64,000 nucleotides of DNA from CAIWHR01 sp963734055 (GTDB lineage Bacteria > Pseudomonadota > Gammaproteobacteria > Burkholderiales > Casimicrobiaceae): assembly GCA_963734055.1 (NCBI GenBank), contig CAVTFQ010000003.1:248001-312000 (forward strand), written 5' to 3'. This document shows positions 17,420 to 25,919 of the stretch, piece by piece; within the stretch, counting starts at the first letter, position 1; every line of letters begins with the position of its first letter. Both the position numbers and the translations under genes were made by a program. Below the pieces are notes generated by a model. It made no database searches, was not told the origin of the DNA, and saw nothing but the letters and a program-made list of their open reading frames with translations.

Positions 17420-17668
17420 TCACGGGGCCGGAAGCCGCTCCCGGGTGGCGACGGCCAGCGCGTCCTGCCGACGGCGGCGCGCGTAGACCGCAACCGCGAT
17501 GGGGATCGTGGTCAGCGCGCCGATCGCAAACAGCGTCCATCCGACAGCCTTGCGCGTAGGCAGGCTCAGGTAACTCGCGGCCAAGAGGCCGATGCCGGCG
17601 CCGGCCATGCCGCGCGTCGCCGCGACGAACGCCAGTTCGGGTACGGACAGGTCGAGCGTGCGCTCCAT
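17420..17668 (-). CDS. Small two-span membrane protein of unknown function
   Basis: The protein is 82 aa, started at the ATG at 17668, which has a strong AAGGAGG ribosome-binding site. Two hydrophobic helices (AFVAATRGMAGAGIGLLAASYL and AVGWTLFAIGALTTIPIAVAVY) flank a short charged loop, with an arginine-rich C-terminus. Such proteins are widespread in proteobacteria without a known role. It is convergent with the cytochrome cluster. The longer frame upstream of 17668 is noise. Confidence 0.7.
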   Translation of the reverse strand: MERTLDLSVPELAFVAATRGMAGAGIGLLAASYLSLPTRKAVGWTLFAIGALTTIPIAVAVYARRRRQDALAVATRERLPAP

Positions 17669-17971
17669 GGATGCCTCCTTCTCGGTTGGGGAGATTCCCG
17701 GTGGCCTGTAACGGGGGAAGCGGTAGTGAACGGATGTGCTATGGCGCCGCTGTTCGCGCCGGGTGCAAGGCGCCGTTGCGAAGCAATGGCCGAACTCCTT
17801 GCGAGCAAGGGCAACGAAGCAATCGGCGCGAAGAGCAAGCCAGACACTATCGATTCCCCCGATGCGGGCCACTTGGTTCGACACTCCGGCGCTGCGGCGC
17901 GTTCCTCGCGGTGCGGAGACCGCGGCGCGCCTGTCCCCCTGCCGGGATGAGGGCGATCGCCGCGCCGCGGA
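17669..17971. other. Intergenic stretch without a recognisable gene
   Basis: About 300 bases between the feoB stop and the small membrane protein gene. It contains palindromic fragments such as gcgccg...cggcgc and repeated gaagcaat motifs typical of degenerate intergenic repeats. No promoter was confidently placed. Confidence 0.4.
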
Positions 17972-19810
17972 TCAGAATCCGAGCGCGCGCGCGCCCTGGT
18001 AGAACGCGAAGCTCGCGAGCCAGGCGAGCGCGAGCGGCCAGAGCACGGCGAGCGCGGTGAAGCGGAGGCTCTTCGCCTCGTCGCGCAGGGTCGCGATCGC
18101 CGACAGGCAGGGCGTATAGATCAGCGTGAAAATCATGAAGCTCATCGCGCTGACCGCGTCGAGCCGTCCGGCGACGACGCTCGCGAGCTGGTCGTTGCCT
18201 GCGCCGAGGACGACCGCGAGGCCGCCCAGCACGATCTCCTTGGCGACGAAGCCGAACATGAGCGCGATCGACATCAGCGGATCGATGCCGAGCGGCCGGA
18301 AGACGGGGGCGAGCGCGTCCGCGAGCCAACCGGCCGGGGTTTCGGGGCCCGCCGGAGCGGCCCCCGGCGGCAGGTGCGTGAGCACCCAGATCAGGAGCAC
18401 GCCCGCGACGATGAACGCGGTGGCCCGGCGCAGGAAATGCGAGACGGCGCGCGCGGCTTCGGCGACGACCATCGACGGCGTCGGCAGCCGGTAGGGCGGG
18501 AGCTCCATCAGCAGCGGCTCGTGGCTCGAATACCTGCGGCGCCAGACGGCGGCGGTGAGAAACGCGGCGGCGAAGCTCGTGAGGTAGAGCGCGAACAGCA
18601 CGATCGGGGCAAGCCTCGGGCTGAAGATCGCCGTGGTCATGAACAGGAACACCTGCAGCCGCGCCGAGCAGAGCGAGAACGGGATCACGAGCATCGACAG
18701 GAGGCGCGCGGCGCGATTGCGCAAAACGCGCGTCGCCATCAGCGCCGGAACGTTGCAGCCGAAGCCCATGAGCTGCATCACGAACGCCCGGCCGTCGAGG
18801 CCGAGGCGACTCATCAGCGCGTCCATGAGCCAGGCGGCGCGCGCGAGGTAGCCCGAGTCCTCGACCAGCGCCATCGCCGCGAAGAACACCGCGAGGAGCG
18901 GCACGAACGTCGCCACGGTGCCGACGCCGTCGACGAGCCCTTCCACGACGAAGCTCCGAACGAGCGGGGGGGCGCTCGCGAGCGCGGGAGCGATGACGCC
19001 GGTCTTGAGCGCGTCGAGCAGCCACTTCGTCGCATCCTGCAGCGGCACGCCGATGCCGAATACCGCCTGGAACACGGCGAACATCGCGACGAAGAAAAGC
19101 GGGATCCCGAGCCAGGGGTGGAGGAGGGCGCGGTCGAGCCGCGCGGTGATGCCGGGCGGCAGCACGGAGGGCATCCGCACCGCGAGCGCGGCGATGCGCG
19201 CCGTCTCGCGCTCGCGGGCGTCGCGAGGGGGCACCGCCGCGAGATTCGCGGTCACGGGATCCGGGTTGGCGGCGACGAGCGTCGCGAGTGCCCGCTTCGC
19301 GTCGTCCATCCCGTGGCCGTATTTCGCGGACACGGCGACCACCGGGACGCCGAGCTCGGCCGCGAGGCGCGGCGCGTCGATCGCGATGCCGAGCTGCGTC
19401 GCCTCGTCTGCCATGTTGAGGGCGACCATGAGCGGGACGCCGGTCGCCGCGAGCGCCAGCACGAGCGGCAGCTGCAGCTCGATGCGCGTCGCGTTGACGA
19501 CGGCGACGACCGCGTTGAGCGGCGCCCTCGCGAGGAAGCGCTGCACCAGCGCCTCGTCTTCCGAATGCCCGTCGAGCGAATAGATGCCGGGCAGGTCGGC
19601 GAGCCGGACCAGCGCGCCCCCGAGGAGCACGCGCGCGGTCATCACGTCGACCGTCATGCCGGGCCAGTTCGCGACGCGCGCGCCGGCACCGGTCAGGCGG
19701 TTGAAGAACGTCGACTTGCCGGTGTTGGGCGGCCCGATCGTCGCGACGCTGCGGCCCGACGCGGCCGCGGCGTCGCCCCGCGCGGTCAGGCAAGGTGATG
19801 CGGTAGCCAC
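17972..19810 (-). CDS. feoB: Ferrous iron transport protein B (FeoB)
   Basis: The protein is 612 aa with a GTG start at 19810. The N-terminal G domain has the P-loop GPPNTGKS, the switch segment WPGMTVD, DLPGIYSL and the NMADE specificity motif. The membrane part has the Gate regions FFVAMFAVFQAVFG, the central GFGCNVPALMATRVL and C-terminal MFGFVAKEIVLGGL and YTPCLSA, all typical of FeoB Fe(II) permeases. It overlaps feoA by 25 bases, so translation is probably coupled. No feoC was found. Confidence 0.95.
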   Translation of the reverse strand: MATASPCLTARGDAAAASGRSVATIGPPNTGKSTFFNRLTGAGARVANWPGMTVDVMTARVLLGGALVRLADLPGIYSLDGHSEDEALVQRFLARAPLNAVVAVVNATRIELQLPLVLALAATGVPLMVALNMADEATQLGIAIDAPRLAAELGVPVVAVSAKYGHGMDDAKRALATLVAANPDPVTANLAAVPPRDARERETARIAALAVRMPSVLPPGITARLDRALLHPWLGIPLFFVAMFAVFQAVFGIGVPLQDATKWLLDALKTGVIAPALASAPPLVRSFVVEGLVDGVGTVATFVPLLAVFFAAMALVEDSGYLARAAWLMDALMSRLGLDGRAFVMQLMGFGCNVPALMATRVLRNRAARLLSMLVIPFSLCSARLQVFLFMTTAIFSPRLAPIVLFALYLTSFAAAFLTAAVWRRRYSSHEPLLMELPPYRLPTPSMVVAEAARAVSHFLRRATAFIVAGVLLIWVLTHLPPGAAPAGPETPAGWLADALAPVFRPLGIDPLMSIALMFGFVAKEIVLGGLAVVLGAGNDQLASVVAGRLDAVSAMSFMIFTLIYTPCLSAIATLRDEAKSLRFTALAVLWPLALAWLASFAFYQGARALGF

Positions 19811-20043
19811 CGGCGCACGTGGTCGAGCAGGATCGCGCGCGCATCCGCCCGGCGGATCATGAGCTCGGTCGGGCCGATCCGCAGGTGCAGTGGACCGCCG
19901 AACGGCGCGCGGCGCAGGACGGCGACGCGTCGTCCCGGCAGGAGCCCGAGCGCGGCCATTCGCTCGCCGGCCATCCCCGCGGCGCTCACCGACACTATGG
20001 ACGCCGAGTGGTTGGTCAAGAGACGGTCAAGGGAAAGGTTCAT
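19786..20043 (-). CDS. feoA: Ferrous iron transport protein A (FeoA)
   Basis: The protein is 85 aa (MNLSLDRLLTNHSA...) with the SH3-like FeoA fold signature: AAGMAGERMAALGLLPGRRVAVLRRAPFGGPLHLRIG followed by MIRRADARAI. The start at 20043 is preferred over an in-frame ATG at 20073 because the latter lies inside the Fur box. FeoA is the cytoplasmic partner that promotes FeoB activity. Confidence 0.93.
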   Translation of the reverse strand: MNLSLDRLLTNHSASIVSVSAAGMAGERMAALGLLPGRRVAVLRRAPFGGPLHLRIGPTELMIRRADARAILLDHVRRWLPHHLA

Positions 20044-20058
20044 CCGCGGGGCGTTTGT

Positions 20059-20077
20059 GCTAATAATTCTCATTATC
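20059..20077 (-). promoter_or_regulatory. Fur box in front of feoAB
   Basis: Read on the minus strand, GATAATGAGAATTATTAGC matches 16 of 19 bases of the Fur consensus GATAATGATAATCATTATC. It ends 16 bases upstream of the feoA start, so iron-loaded Fur should block transcription. Confidence 0.85.
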
Positions 20078-20209
20078 CGCGTTCGCAACGGTCGGGGACA
20101 TGGCGAGTTGGCAGCGAGTTGATCCGGATCAAGCGGGGGAACGAATCGACCCGCGAGAGGCGCGCCCGGGCCCACCGCGCGGGGGTTGCGGACCGCCGGA
20201 GCGCCGCGG

Positions 20210-21706
20210 ATGACCTCATCCGGCGTCGACTTCGACGCGCTGGCGCGGCGGGAGTCTCCCGACGCCGTCGCGGTGCTGAGCCAGGACGGCGAGACGCTGC
20301 ACTGGAACAAGGGCGCCGAGCATGTCTTCGGATACTCCGCGGCCGAGGCGGCCGGCCAGCACATCGCGGCCTTGATCGCTCCGCCCAACCTGCGCGGCGA
20401 GCAGGACAGTCAGCTGTCGGATGCGCTCGCCAAGGGCCTCGCGACCTTCGAGTCGCTGCGTCGCCGCCGCGACGGCACCCTCGTCTATGTGGACATCTCG
20501 TACAAGGTGATCCGGGAAGCGGGGGACGCGGCGCGGCTGATCCTCTGCAGCATGAAGGACGTCACGGGGCTCCGCGTGATGCGGGACGCGAAGCAGGTGG
20601 AGGCGCGGTATCGCGACCTGCTCGAGTCGACGCCGGACAGCATCGTCATGGCGAACCTCACCGGTCACATCGTCTTCGCGAACGGGCACGCCGAGGCGCT
20701 GTTCGGCTACGGCCGCGGTGAGCTGCACGGCAAGCCGATCGAGGCGCTGCTGCCGCCGCGCTTTCGAACCGCGCATCTCGCGCACCGCGCCGGGTACTTC
20801 GAGCAGCCGCGCACGCGGGCAATGGGGGCGGGTCTCGACCTCTACGGCCTGCGCGGGGACGGCAGCGAATTTCCGGTCGAGATCGGCCTGAGCCCGATGC
20901 AGATCGGCGAAACCGTCCTCGTCATGAGCGCGATCCGGGACACGACGGAGCGCAAGCGGTTCGAGCGCGAGCTCCAAGTGAAGAACCTGCAGCTCGTGGA
21001 TGCGATGCGGGCGAAGGACCGGTTCCTCGCGAGCATGAGCCACGAGCTTCGCACGCCGCTGAACGCGATCATCGGATTCACCGGCACGCTGCTGATGAAG
21101 CTGCCCGGCCCCCTGAACACGGACCAGGAGAAGCAGCTTCGCACCGTGCAATCGAGCGCGAAGCACCTGCTCTCCCTCATCAACGACCTCCTCGACCTGG
21201 CCAAGATCCAGGCTGGCAAGATCGAGCTCGCGCGCGAGCCGGTCGACTGCCGCGACGTGGTCGACGAGGTCGTCGCGACCTTGCGCCCCGAGGCGGAGAA
21301 GAAGGGCCTCGCGCTCACGGTCACCGCCCCCGACGCCTTGCGCGGCCTCGCCACCGACCGGCGCGCGGTGAGCCAGATCGTCATCAATCTCGTGCAGAAC
21401 GCCATCAAGTTCACCGAGCGCGGCGGCATACGCGTGAGCGTGATCGAGCACCCGGCTGCGGCGTCGGCGACCGTGGACATCCGCGTCGAGGACACGGGCC
21501 TCGGCATCCGCCCCGAGGACCAGGCGAAGCTGTTCGAGGCGTTCTCCCGGGTCGACGGCGTGGAGTACCGCGCGCAGGAAGGCACCGGCCTCGGCCTGCA
21601 CCTGAGCCGGCAGCTCGCCGACGTTCTGGGCGCGCGCATCACGCTGGAAAGCGAAGTCGGCAAGGGGAGCGTCTTCACGCTCGAGTTGACGGAGATGCCC
21701 GCGTGA
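20210..21706 (+). CDS. PAS-PAS hybrid-less sensor histidine kinase
   Basis: The protein is 498 aa from the ATG at 20210 (a TTG at 20186 is a less likely start). It has no membrane segment. PAS domain 1 (about 10-125, LHWNKGAEHVFGYSAAEA) and PAS domain 2 (about 130-255, IVFANGHAEALFGYGRGEL, ending in DTTERKRFE) precede a HisKA domain with SMSHELRTPLNAIIGF and an HATPase_c domain with the N box (NLVQNAIKF), DTGLGI and GTGLGLHLS. It should autophosphorylate in the cytoplasm. It overlaps the following receiver gene by four bases (GTGA). Confidence 0.9.
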   Translation: MTSSGVDFDALARRESPDAVAVLSQDGETLHWNKGAEHVFGYSAAEAAGQHIAALIAPPNLRGEQDSQLSDALAKGLATFESLRRRRDGTLVYVDISYKVIREAGDAARLILCSMKDVTGLRVMRDAKQVEARYRDLLESTPDSIVMANLTGHIVFANGHAEALFGYGRGELHGKPIEALLPPRFRTAHLAHRAGYFEQPRTRAMGAGLDLYGLRGDGSEFPVEIGLSPMQIGETVLVMSAIRDTTERKRFERELQVKNLQLVDAMRAKDRFLASMSHELRTPLNAIIGFTGTLLMKLPGPLNTDQEKQLRTVQSSAKHLLSLINDLLDLAKIQAGKIELAREPVDCRDVVDEVVATLRPEAEKKGLALTVTAPDALRGLATDRRAVSQIVINLVQNAIKFTERGGIRVSVIEHPAAASATVDIRVEDTGLGIRPEDQAKLFEAFSRVDGVEYRAQEGTGLGLHLSRQLADVLGARITLESEVGKGSVFTLELTEMPA

Positions 21707-22104
21707 CCGCGCGGATCCTGATCGTCGAGGACGATCCGGCGAGCCTGGAGCTCGCGCGCTACCTGCTCACTGCCGCAGGCTACGAGACGTCGAGCGCCAC
21801 CGACGGGGGCAAGGGAGTGGAGCTCGCGCTCGGCACGCGTCCCGATCTCGTCGTCTGCGACCTGCAGATGCCCGTGCTGACGGGCTTCGACGTCGTGCGG
21901 CGCCTGCAGCAGGATCCGGACTGGCGGCCGGTGCCTCTGGTGGCCGTCAGCGCGTTCTCGATGCAGAGCGATCGCGAGCAGGCGCTCGCGGCGGGCTTCG
22001 ACGCGTACCTCTCCAAGCCGATCGCGCCCGAGACGTTCGTCGCGGAGATCGAGGCACTCCTTCCGGCCGGGTTGCGCACGCGGCCGGCCTGGCGCCGACT
22101 GTAG
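21703..22104 (+). CDS. Single-domain CheY-like response regulator
   Basis: The protein is 133 aa with a GTG start overlapping the kinase stop, so it is the likely partner of that kinase. It has acidic pocket VEDDP, phospho-acceptor aspartate in VVCDLQMPVLTGFDVV, the conserved Ser in AVSAFS and the Lys in LSKPI. No output domain follows, so it acts through protein contact or as a phosphorelay intermediate. Confidence 0.88.
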   Translation: MTARILIVEDDPASLELARYLLTAAGYETSSATDGGKGVELALGTRPDLVVCDLQMPVLTGFDVVRRLQQDPDWRPVPLVAVSAFSMQSDREQALAAGFDAYLSKPIAPETFVAEIEALLPAGLRTRPAWRRL

Positions 22105-22115
22105 CGGAGCGGCGC

Positions 22116-23681
22116 GTGGCCAAGGTCCTGGTCGTCGACGACAACGCCGCAAACCGCGAGCTCGTGGTGACGCTGCTCAAGCATCGGGGGCACGAGGCGC
22201 TGCAGGCGGCCGACGGCGCCGATGCGCTCGAGGTCGTGCGTGCGCAGCGGCCGGCGCTCGTCATCTCGGACGTCCTGATGCCGACGATGGACGGCTACGA
22301 GTTCGTGCGAAGCCTCCGGGCCGATCCGGCGCTTGCGGCCACCGAAGTCGTTTTCTACACGGCACACTACCGCGAGCGCGACGCGCGCAACCTCGCCCGC
22401 GCCTGCGGCGTCTCCCGCGTGCTCGTCAAGCCGTGCGACCCCGAGGACATCCTGGCGGCGGTCGACGAAGGTCTTTCGGATGCTCGTGCCGCCATTGCGC
22501 CGCCCGTCGTGGAGGCATTCGACCGCGAGCATTTGCGCCTCATGGCCGACAAGCTCGCGGCAAAGGTCTCGGAGCTCGCGGCGACCAACGCCCGGCTCGC
22601 GGCGCTGAGCGAGATCAACCTCCAGCTCGCCTCCGAGCTCGATTCGAACCAGCTGCTCGAAAAGGTCTGCCGCTCGGCGCGGGACCTGATCGGAGCACGC
22701 TACGCGATCCTCTGCGTTAAGGAGCGGAAAGGCGGCGATCCCGTCTTCTTCACGACGAGCGGCGTCGGTCCCGCCTTCGCCGCCGTCATGAAAGCGCCTC
22801 GCTTCGAAGGCGGTCCGCTCGGGCCGGGGGCGCCGCAGCGCCAATCTCGCCGCTTCGACAATCCGGGCGGCGATCCGATCGCGGCTGGATTGCCGCCGGG
22901 CTTCCCGCGCGTGCGCGCGGGCCTCGCCGCACCGGTCGCTTCGTTGAAGTCGGTGTACGGATGGATCTGCCTCGGCGACAAGCTCGGCGGGGGCGCCTTC
23001 TCGGACGAGGACGAGCACCTGCTGACCACCATGGCGGCGCAGGTCGGCCGCGTCTACGAGAACGGCATCCTCTACCACGAGGTGCATCACCACGCGACGC
23101 GTCTGCAGGCCGAGGTCACCGAGCGCAAGATCGCCGAAGTGCGGATCCAGCGCCAGAACCGCGTCTACGCGATGCTGAGCGGCATCAATGCGCTCATCGT
23201 CCGTGTCCGCGACCGCGACGAGCTCGCGCGCCGGGCCTGCCGCCTCGCAGTCGACGAGGGCCGCTTTCAGCTCGCGTGGATCGGGTGGCACGATCCGGCA
23301 GGCGGCGCGATCGTCCCGGGCGCGTGGGCCGGCGAGGAAGAGTCGTTCGCGCGGCTCACGCGCTTCCCGCTGGCGGGCGCGGACCTGGTTTCGGAGTCGA
23401 TCGAGATGCGGACGCCCGTGGCGATCGACCTCGACCGGCCCCTCGTCCGCGTGCCCTTCCACGCCGAGATGCTGGCCCGTGACTTCCATTCGTTCGCCGG
23501 ATTGCCGCTCGGGACGGGCGGCAAGGTCGTCGCGTACTTCGTGCTCTATGCCGACGAGGCCGGCTTCTTCGACGAGGCGGAGATGCGGCTCCTGTCCGAG
23601 CTTGCGGATGACCTGTCGTTCGCGCTCGATCACATCGACAAGGAGGACCGGCTCCGGGCCCTGGAGACGCCGCAGCGCTGA
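22116..23681 (+). CDS. Response regulator receiver fused to two GAF domains
   Basis: The protein is 521 aa with a GTG start 11 bases after the previous stop. Residues 1-120 form a receiver (VDDN, phospho-Asp in ISDVLMPTMDGYEF, VKP). A coiled linker (LRLMADKLAAKVSELAATNARL) leads to GAF 1 (about 170-325). A second helical linker and GAF 2 (about 355-510) follow. No kinase, cyclase or HTH output is present at the C-terminus, so it is a ligand-sensing adaptor, perhaps downstream of the kinase. Confidence 0.82.
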   Translation: MAKVLVVDDNAANRELVVTLLKHRGHEALQAADGADALEVVRAQRPALVISDVLMPTMDGYEFVRSLRADPALAATEVVFYTAHYRERDARNLARACGVSRVLVKPCDPEDILAAVDEGLSDARAAIAPPVVEAFDREHLRLMADKLAAKVSELAATNARLAALSEINLQLASELDSNQLLEKVCRSARDLIGARYAILCVKERKGGDPVFFTTSGVGPAFAAVMKAPRFEGGPLGPGAPQRQSRRFDNPGGDPIAAGLPPGFPRVRAGLAAPVASLKSVYGWICLGDKLGGGAFSDEDEHLLTTMAAQVGRVYENGILYHEVHHHATRLQAEVTERKIAEVRIQRQNRVYAMLSGINALIVRVRDRDELARRACRLAVDEGRFQLAWIGWHDPAGGAIVPGAWAGEEESFARLTRFPLAGADLVSESIEMRTPVAIDLDRPLVRVPFHAEMLARDFHSFAGLPLGTGGKVVAYFVLYADEAGFFDEAEMRLLSELADDLSFALDHIDKEDRLRALETPQR

Positions 23682-23697
23682 ACCGGGGCCGGCCGCC

Positions 23698-23990
23698 TGC
23701 GAAGTCGTCATTCCCGCGAACGCGGGAATCCAGTGACTTGGGTTTTAGCAGCGACAGTACAACTACGTCACTGGGTCCCCGCGTTCGCGGGGACGACGGA
23801 GAATGCATGCGGCCGGCGCATTCGTCGTGGATACAACGTGTCGACGATTGACAGCTAGTATCGTGAATTGCAAGTACGTTGCACAACTCCACGTCGTTCC
23901 GGACGCGCCCGCGACGCGGGCGCGAGCCGGAACCCAGTGACTTTCAAAGACACTGGGTTCCCGCCTTCGCGGGAACGACGACGTGCAGAT
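23698..23990. repeat. Cluster of palindromic intergenic repeats (REP/dRS3-like)
   Basis: Four hairpin-forming palindromes lie here: ATTCCCGCGAACGCGGGAAT at 23710-23729, GTCCCCGCGTTCGCGGGGAC at 23775-23794, a nested one at 23896-23933 (GTTCCGG...GCGCCCGCG/CGCGGGCGC...CCGGAAC), and GTTCCCGCCTTCGCGGGAAC at 23957-23976. They alternate in orientation with CCAGTGAC or GTCACTGG beside them, as in paired REP units. The first unit plus its flank recurs at 53577-53640. No gene is present. Confidence 0.85.
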
Positions 23991-24010
23991 AGGTCATGAA
24001 TTTCAGACTC

Positions 24011-24300
24011 AGTACACTAGCAGCCTGATGCAAAACCCGTCATGGCCGCGCAGCGGGTTGGCGGGATGGGATGCGCGAAGTAGCGAGCGACGTGCGGTCG
24101 ACCCCACACGAGCGAGCTGCGACAAAGCAGACCGCCCGCCAACCCGCTGCCCATCCGGGTTTCGACGATATGGCCTCGTCTACGTCGTTGCTCGCCTTGC
24201 GAATATGCATGGGCTATTCGACGCGGCTCGCGCCTAGTATACGAGGCCATCTCGTCCGAAACGCGGCTCATGAGGGGTTCTGCATCAGGCTGCTAGTACT
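24011..24300. mobile_element. MITE-like element of about 290 bp with terminal inverted repeats
   Basis: The ends are inverted repeats sharing CTAGCAGCCTGATGCA(A/G)AACCC, continuing as TCATG and CCGCG. Inside are a perfect 16-bp inverted repeat (24050-24065 with 24135-24150) and another at 24171-24179 with 24241-24249. No transposase is encoded. The right terminus coincides with the stop codon of the cyclic-nucleotide-binding gene. The parent element was not identified. Confidence 0.65.
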
Positions 24301-24778
24301 TCCCGTGCTGCTTGTAGATGTAGTTCGAGAGCTCGGCCTGCTGCATCGAGAGGCGGCGCTGAATCTGGTGGACGACGCGGATGATCGCGCGCATCACGCG
24401 ATAGACGATCCACGGATGCGAGTCGACCAGCGACTCGAGCTTCTCGCGCTCGAGACCCAGCACGCGCGTCGCGCCGAGCGCCACCTTCGAGGCGTACGCC
24501 TCGCTGCCGTCCATGAAGCCCATCTCGCCCACGAAGTCCCCGGCGGACAGCGTGTTGATCGTCACCTCGGCCGGCGTCCCGAGGCCCTTGACCACGCCGA
24601 GCGTGCCGGAGAGGATCGAGTAGAGGTGATTGTCGACGGTGCCCTCCTGTCCCAGCACCTCGCCCTGCTTCAGGTCGCGCAGCGTGACGAGCCCGGCGAG
24701 GATCCGGACTTCTTCGGGGGTCAGCTCGGCGGCGAGGCGGGTCGAGCGCAGCGCGTCGGCTCGGGTCGAATCGTTCAT
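24293..24778 (-). CDS. Cyclic nucleotide-binding domain protein without HTH
   Basis: The protein is 161 aa (MNDSTRADALRS...). Residues about 25-135 form a CRP/cNMP beta-roll with LKQGEVLGQEG, YSILSGTLGVV and SAGDFVGEMGFMDGSEAYAS, which resembles the phosphate-binding cassette. The C-terminus is a long helix (VMRAIIRVVHQIQRRLSMQQAEL) and no DNA-binding domain follows, so it is not a CRP/FNR transcription factor. Its start overlaps the ratA stop (ATGA). Its stop lies in the terminus of the adjacent MITE-like element. Confidence 0.82.
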   Translation of the reverse strand: MNDSTRADALRSTRLAAELTPEEVRILAGLVTLRDLKQGEVLGQEGTVDNHLYSILSGTLGVVKGLGTPAEVTINTLSAGDFVGEMGFMDGSEAYASKVALGATRVLGLEREKLESLVDSHPWIVYRVMRAIIRVVHQIQRRLSMQQAELSNYIYKQHGKY

Positions 24779-25254
24779 GGCGGGAGACTCCGATCGGAAA
24801 GGGCAGGGGCGCCCGGGTCGCCGCTCGCGCCGTGGATGCGGTCCGCGCGCGCGACGTAGGCGTCGACCAGCGTATTGGCGATCCGCTCGAACACCGGGCC
24901 GGCGAGCCTGCCCAGCACCGAGTGCTCGACCTCGTAGCGCATGTCGAAATCGATGCGGCAGCCTTGCGCCGCCAGCGGGCGCAGGTTCCATTCGCCGCGG
25001 AAATGGCGGAACGGACCGCGCTCCATCTCGACCGCCATCCATTCGGGCCGCCGCTTGGGGTTGTGCGTGCGGAAGCCGAAGCGCACGCCGTGGACGTCGA
25101 CGTCGATGTCCGCGACCACGATGCCCTCGTCGCGGCGGACGATCGTCGCGCGAGCGCACCAGGGCAGGAACTCGGGATAGTGCTCGGCGGCCTCGATCAG
25201 GTCGAACATCTGCTCTGCGGAATGGACGACGAGCACGGACTTCCTCAACTCCAT
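24775..25254 (-). CDS. ratA: RatA/Coq10-family START-domain protein
   Basis: The protein is 159 aa (MELRKSVLVVHSAEQMFDLIEAAEHYPEFLPWC). The segments RKSVLV.HSAEQMFDLI, YPEFLPWC and WNLRPLAAQGCRIDFDMRYE are characteristic of RatA and the ubiquinone-binding Coq10 relatives. The family was named for a ribosome-association toxin in E. coli but more generally supports quinone function; which applies here is unknown. It does not lie next to smpB as is common. It follows the V-ATPase operon by 67 bases on the same strand. Confidence 0.85.
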   Translation of the reverse strand: MELRKSVLVVHSAEQMFDLIEAAEHYPEFLPWCARATIVRRDEGIVVADIDVDVHGVRFGFRTHNPKRRPEWMAVEMERGPFRHFRGEWNLRPLAAQGCRIDFDMRYEVEHSVLGRLAGPVFERIANTLVDAYVARADRIHGASGDPGAPALSDRSLPP

Positions 25255-25321
25255 CCGCGCATTGTAGCGGGCGCGGCCGCCAGCGGGCGCGACGCCCCCT
25301 CGGGCCGCCGCGAGCTCCGGA

Positions 25322-25912
25322 TCATCGGCTGCGCATCCAGATCGCGTCCTCCTGCTCGAGCTCCTCCAGGCGCGTCTCGATCTCGTGCACCGATCGGGAC
25401 ACCTCGGGCAGGAGCACGTCCTGCAGGGCGCGGGCGCGGCGCACCGCGCGCCGATATTCGTGGCGCAGGCGTTCGAGGTTGCCCGCGATGCCCGCGAGGG
25501 GCGCCGCCCGGACCACCACCGCGCGGAACGCGCGGCGGCACGTCTCGGCTTCCGGCGAAGCGTCGATCGCGGGGGGCGGCGTGACCGCCGGCGAGTCGAA
25601 CGTCGCATTTTGCAGCCGGACGCCCATCAGCGACCGCGACGCGAGGTGCACGGCGCCGTCGCCGAGGTCGGCCGGCGGATACGTCTCGAGGCCGTCGAGC
25701 CCGTGCCGCGCGACGGCGGCCCGCAGCGCCGCGATCGCGCTCGTCCACGCCGCCAGGAACTCCCGCTTCGCCTCCGCATAGCGGGCGAGCTCGCGCAGCA
25801 TCTCGCCGGCGAGCAGCAGGCATTTCTCGTCGAGGAAGACGTAGCCCTCGCGCATCGCCACGCGCTCGTCCTTCAACTCCTGCACGACGCTGCGGGTGGG
25901 CGTGACGTCCAT
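25322..25912 (-). CDS. atpD: V/A-type ATPase subunit D
   Basis: The protein is 196 aa from the ATG at 25912, seven bases after the B subunit stop. It begins VTPTRSVVQELKDERVAMREGYVFLDEKCLLLAGEML, the N-terminal helix pattern of subunit D (the central stalk shaft), and ends with a long heptad-rich helix (LERLRHEYRRAVRRARALQDVLLPEVSRSVHEIETRLEELEQ). D couples rotation of the A3B3 head to the membrane ring. It is the last V-ATPase gene of the operon. Confidence 0.9.
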   Translation of the reverse strand: MDVTPTRSVVQELKDERVAMREGYVFLDEKCLLLAGEMLRELARYAEAKREFLAAWTSAIAALRAAVARHGLDGLETYPPADLGDGAVHLASRSLMGVRLQNATFDSPAVTPPPAIDASPEAETCRRAFRAVVVRAAPLAGIAGNLERLRHEYRRAVRRARALQDVLLPEVSRSVHEIETRLEELEQEDAIWMRSR

Positions 25913-25919
25913 CGCGAGC

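Noticed and set aside
23698..23990. A CRISPR array
   Set aside because: The repeats are self-complementary, alternate in orientation and are not evenly spaced.
24293..24778. The cyclic-nucleotide-binding protein as the FNR regulator of the predicted boxes
   Set aside because: It lacks a helix-turn-helix and the N-terminal cysteines of FNR.
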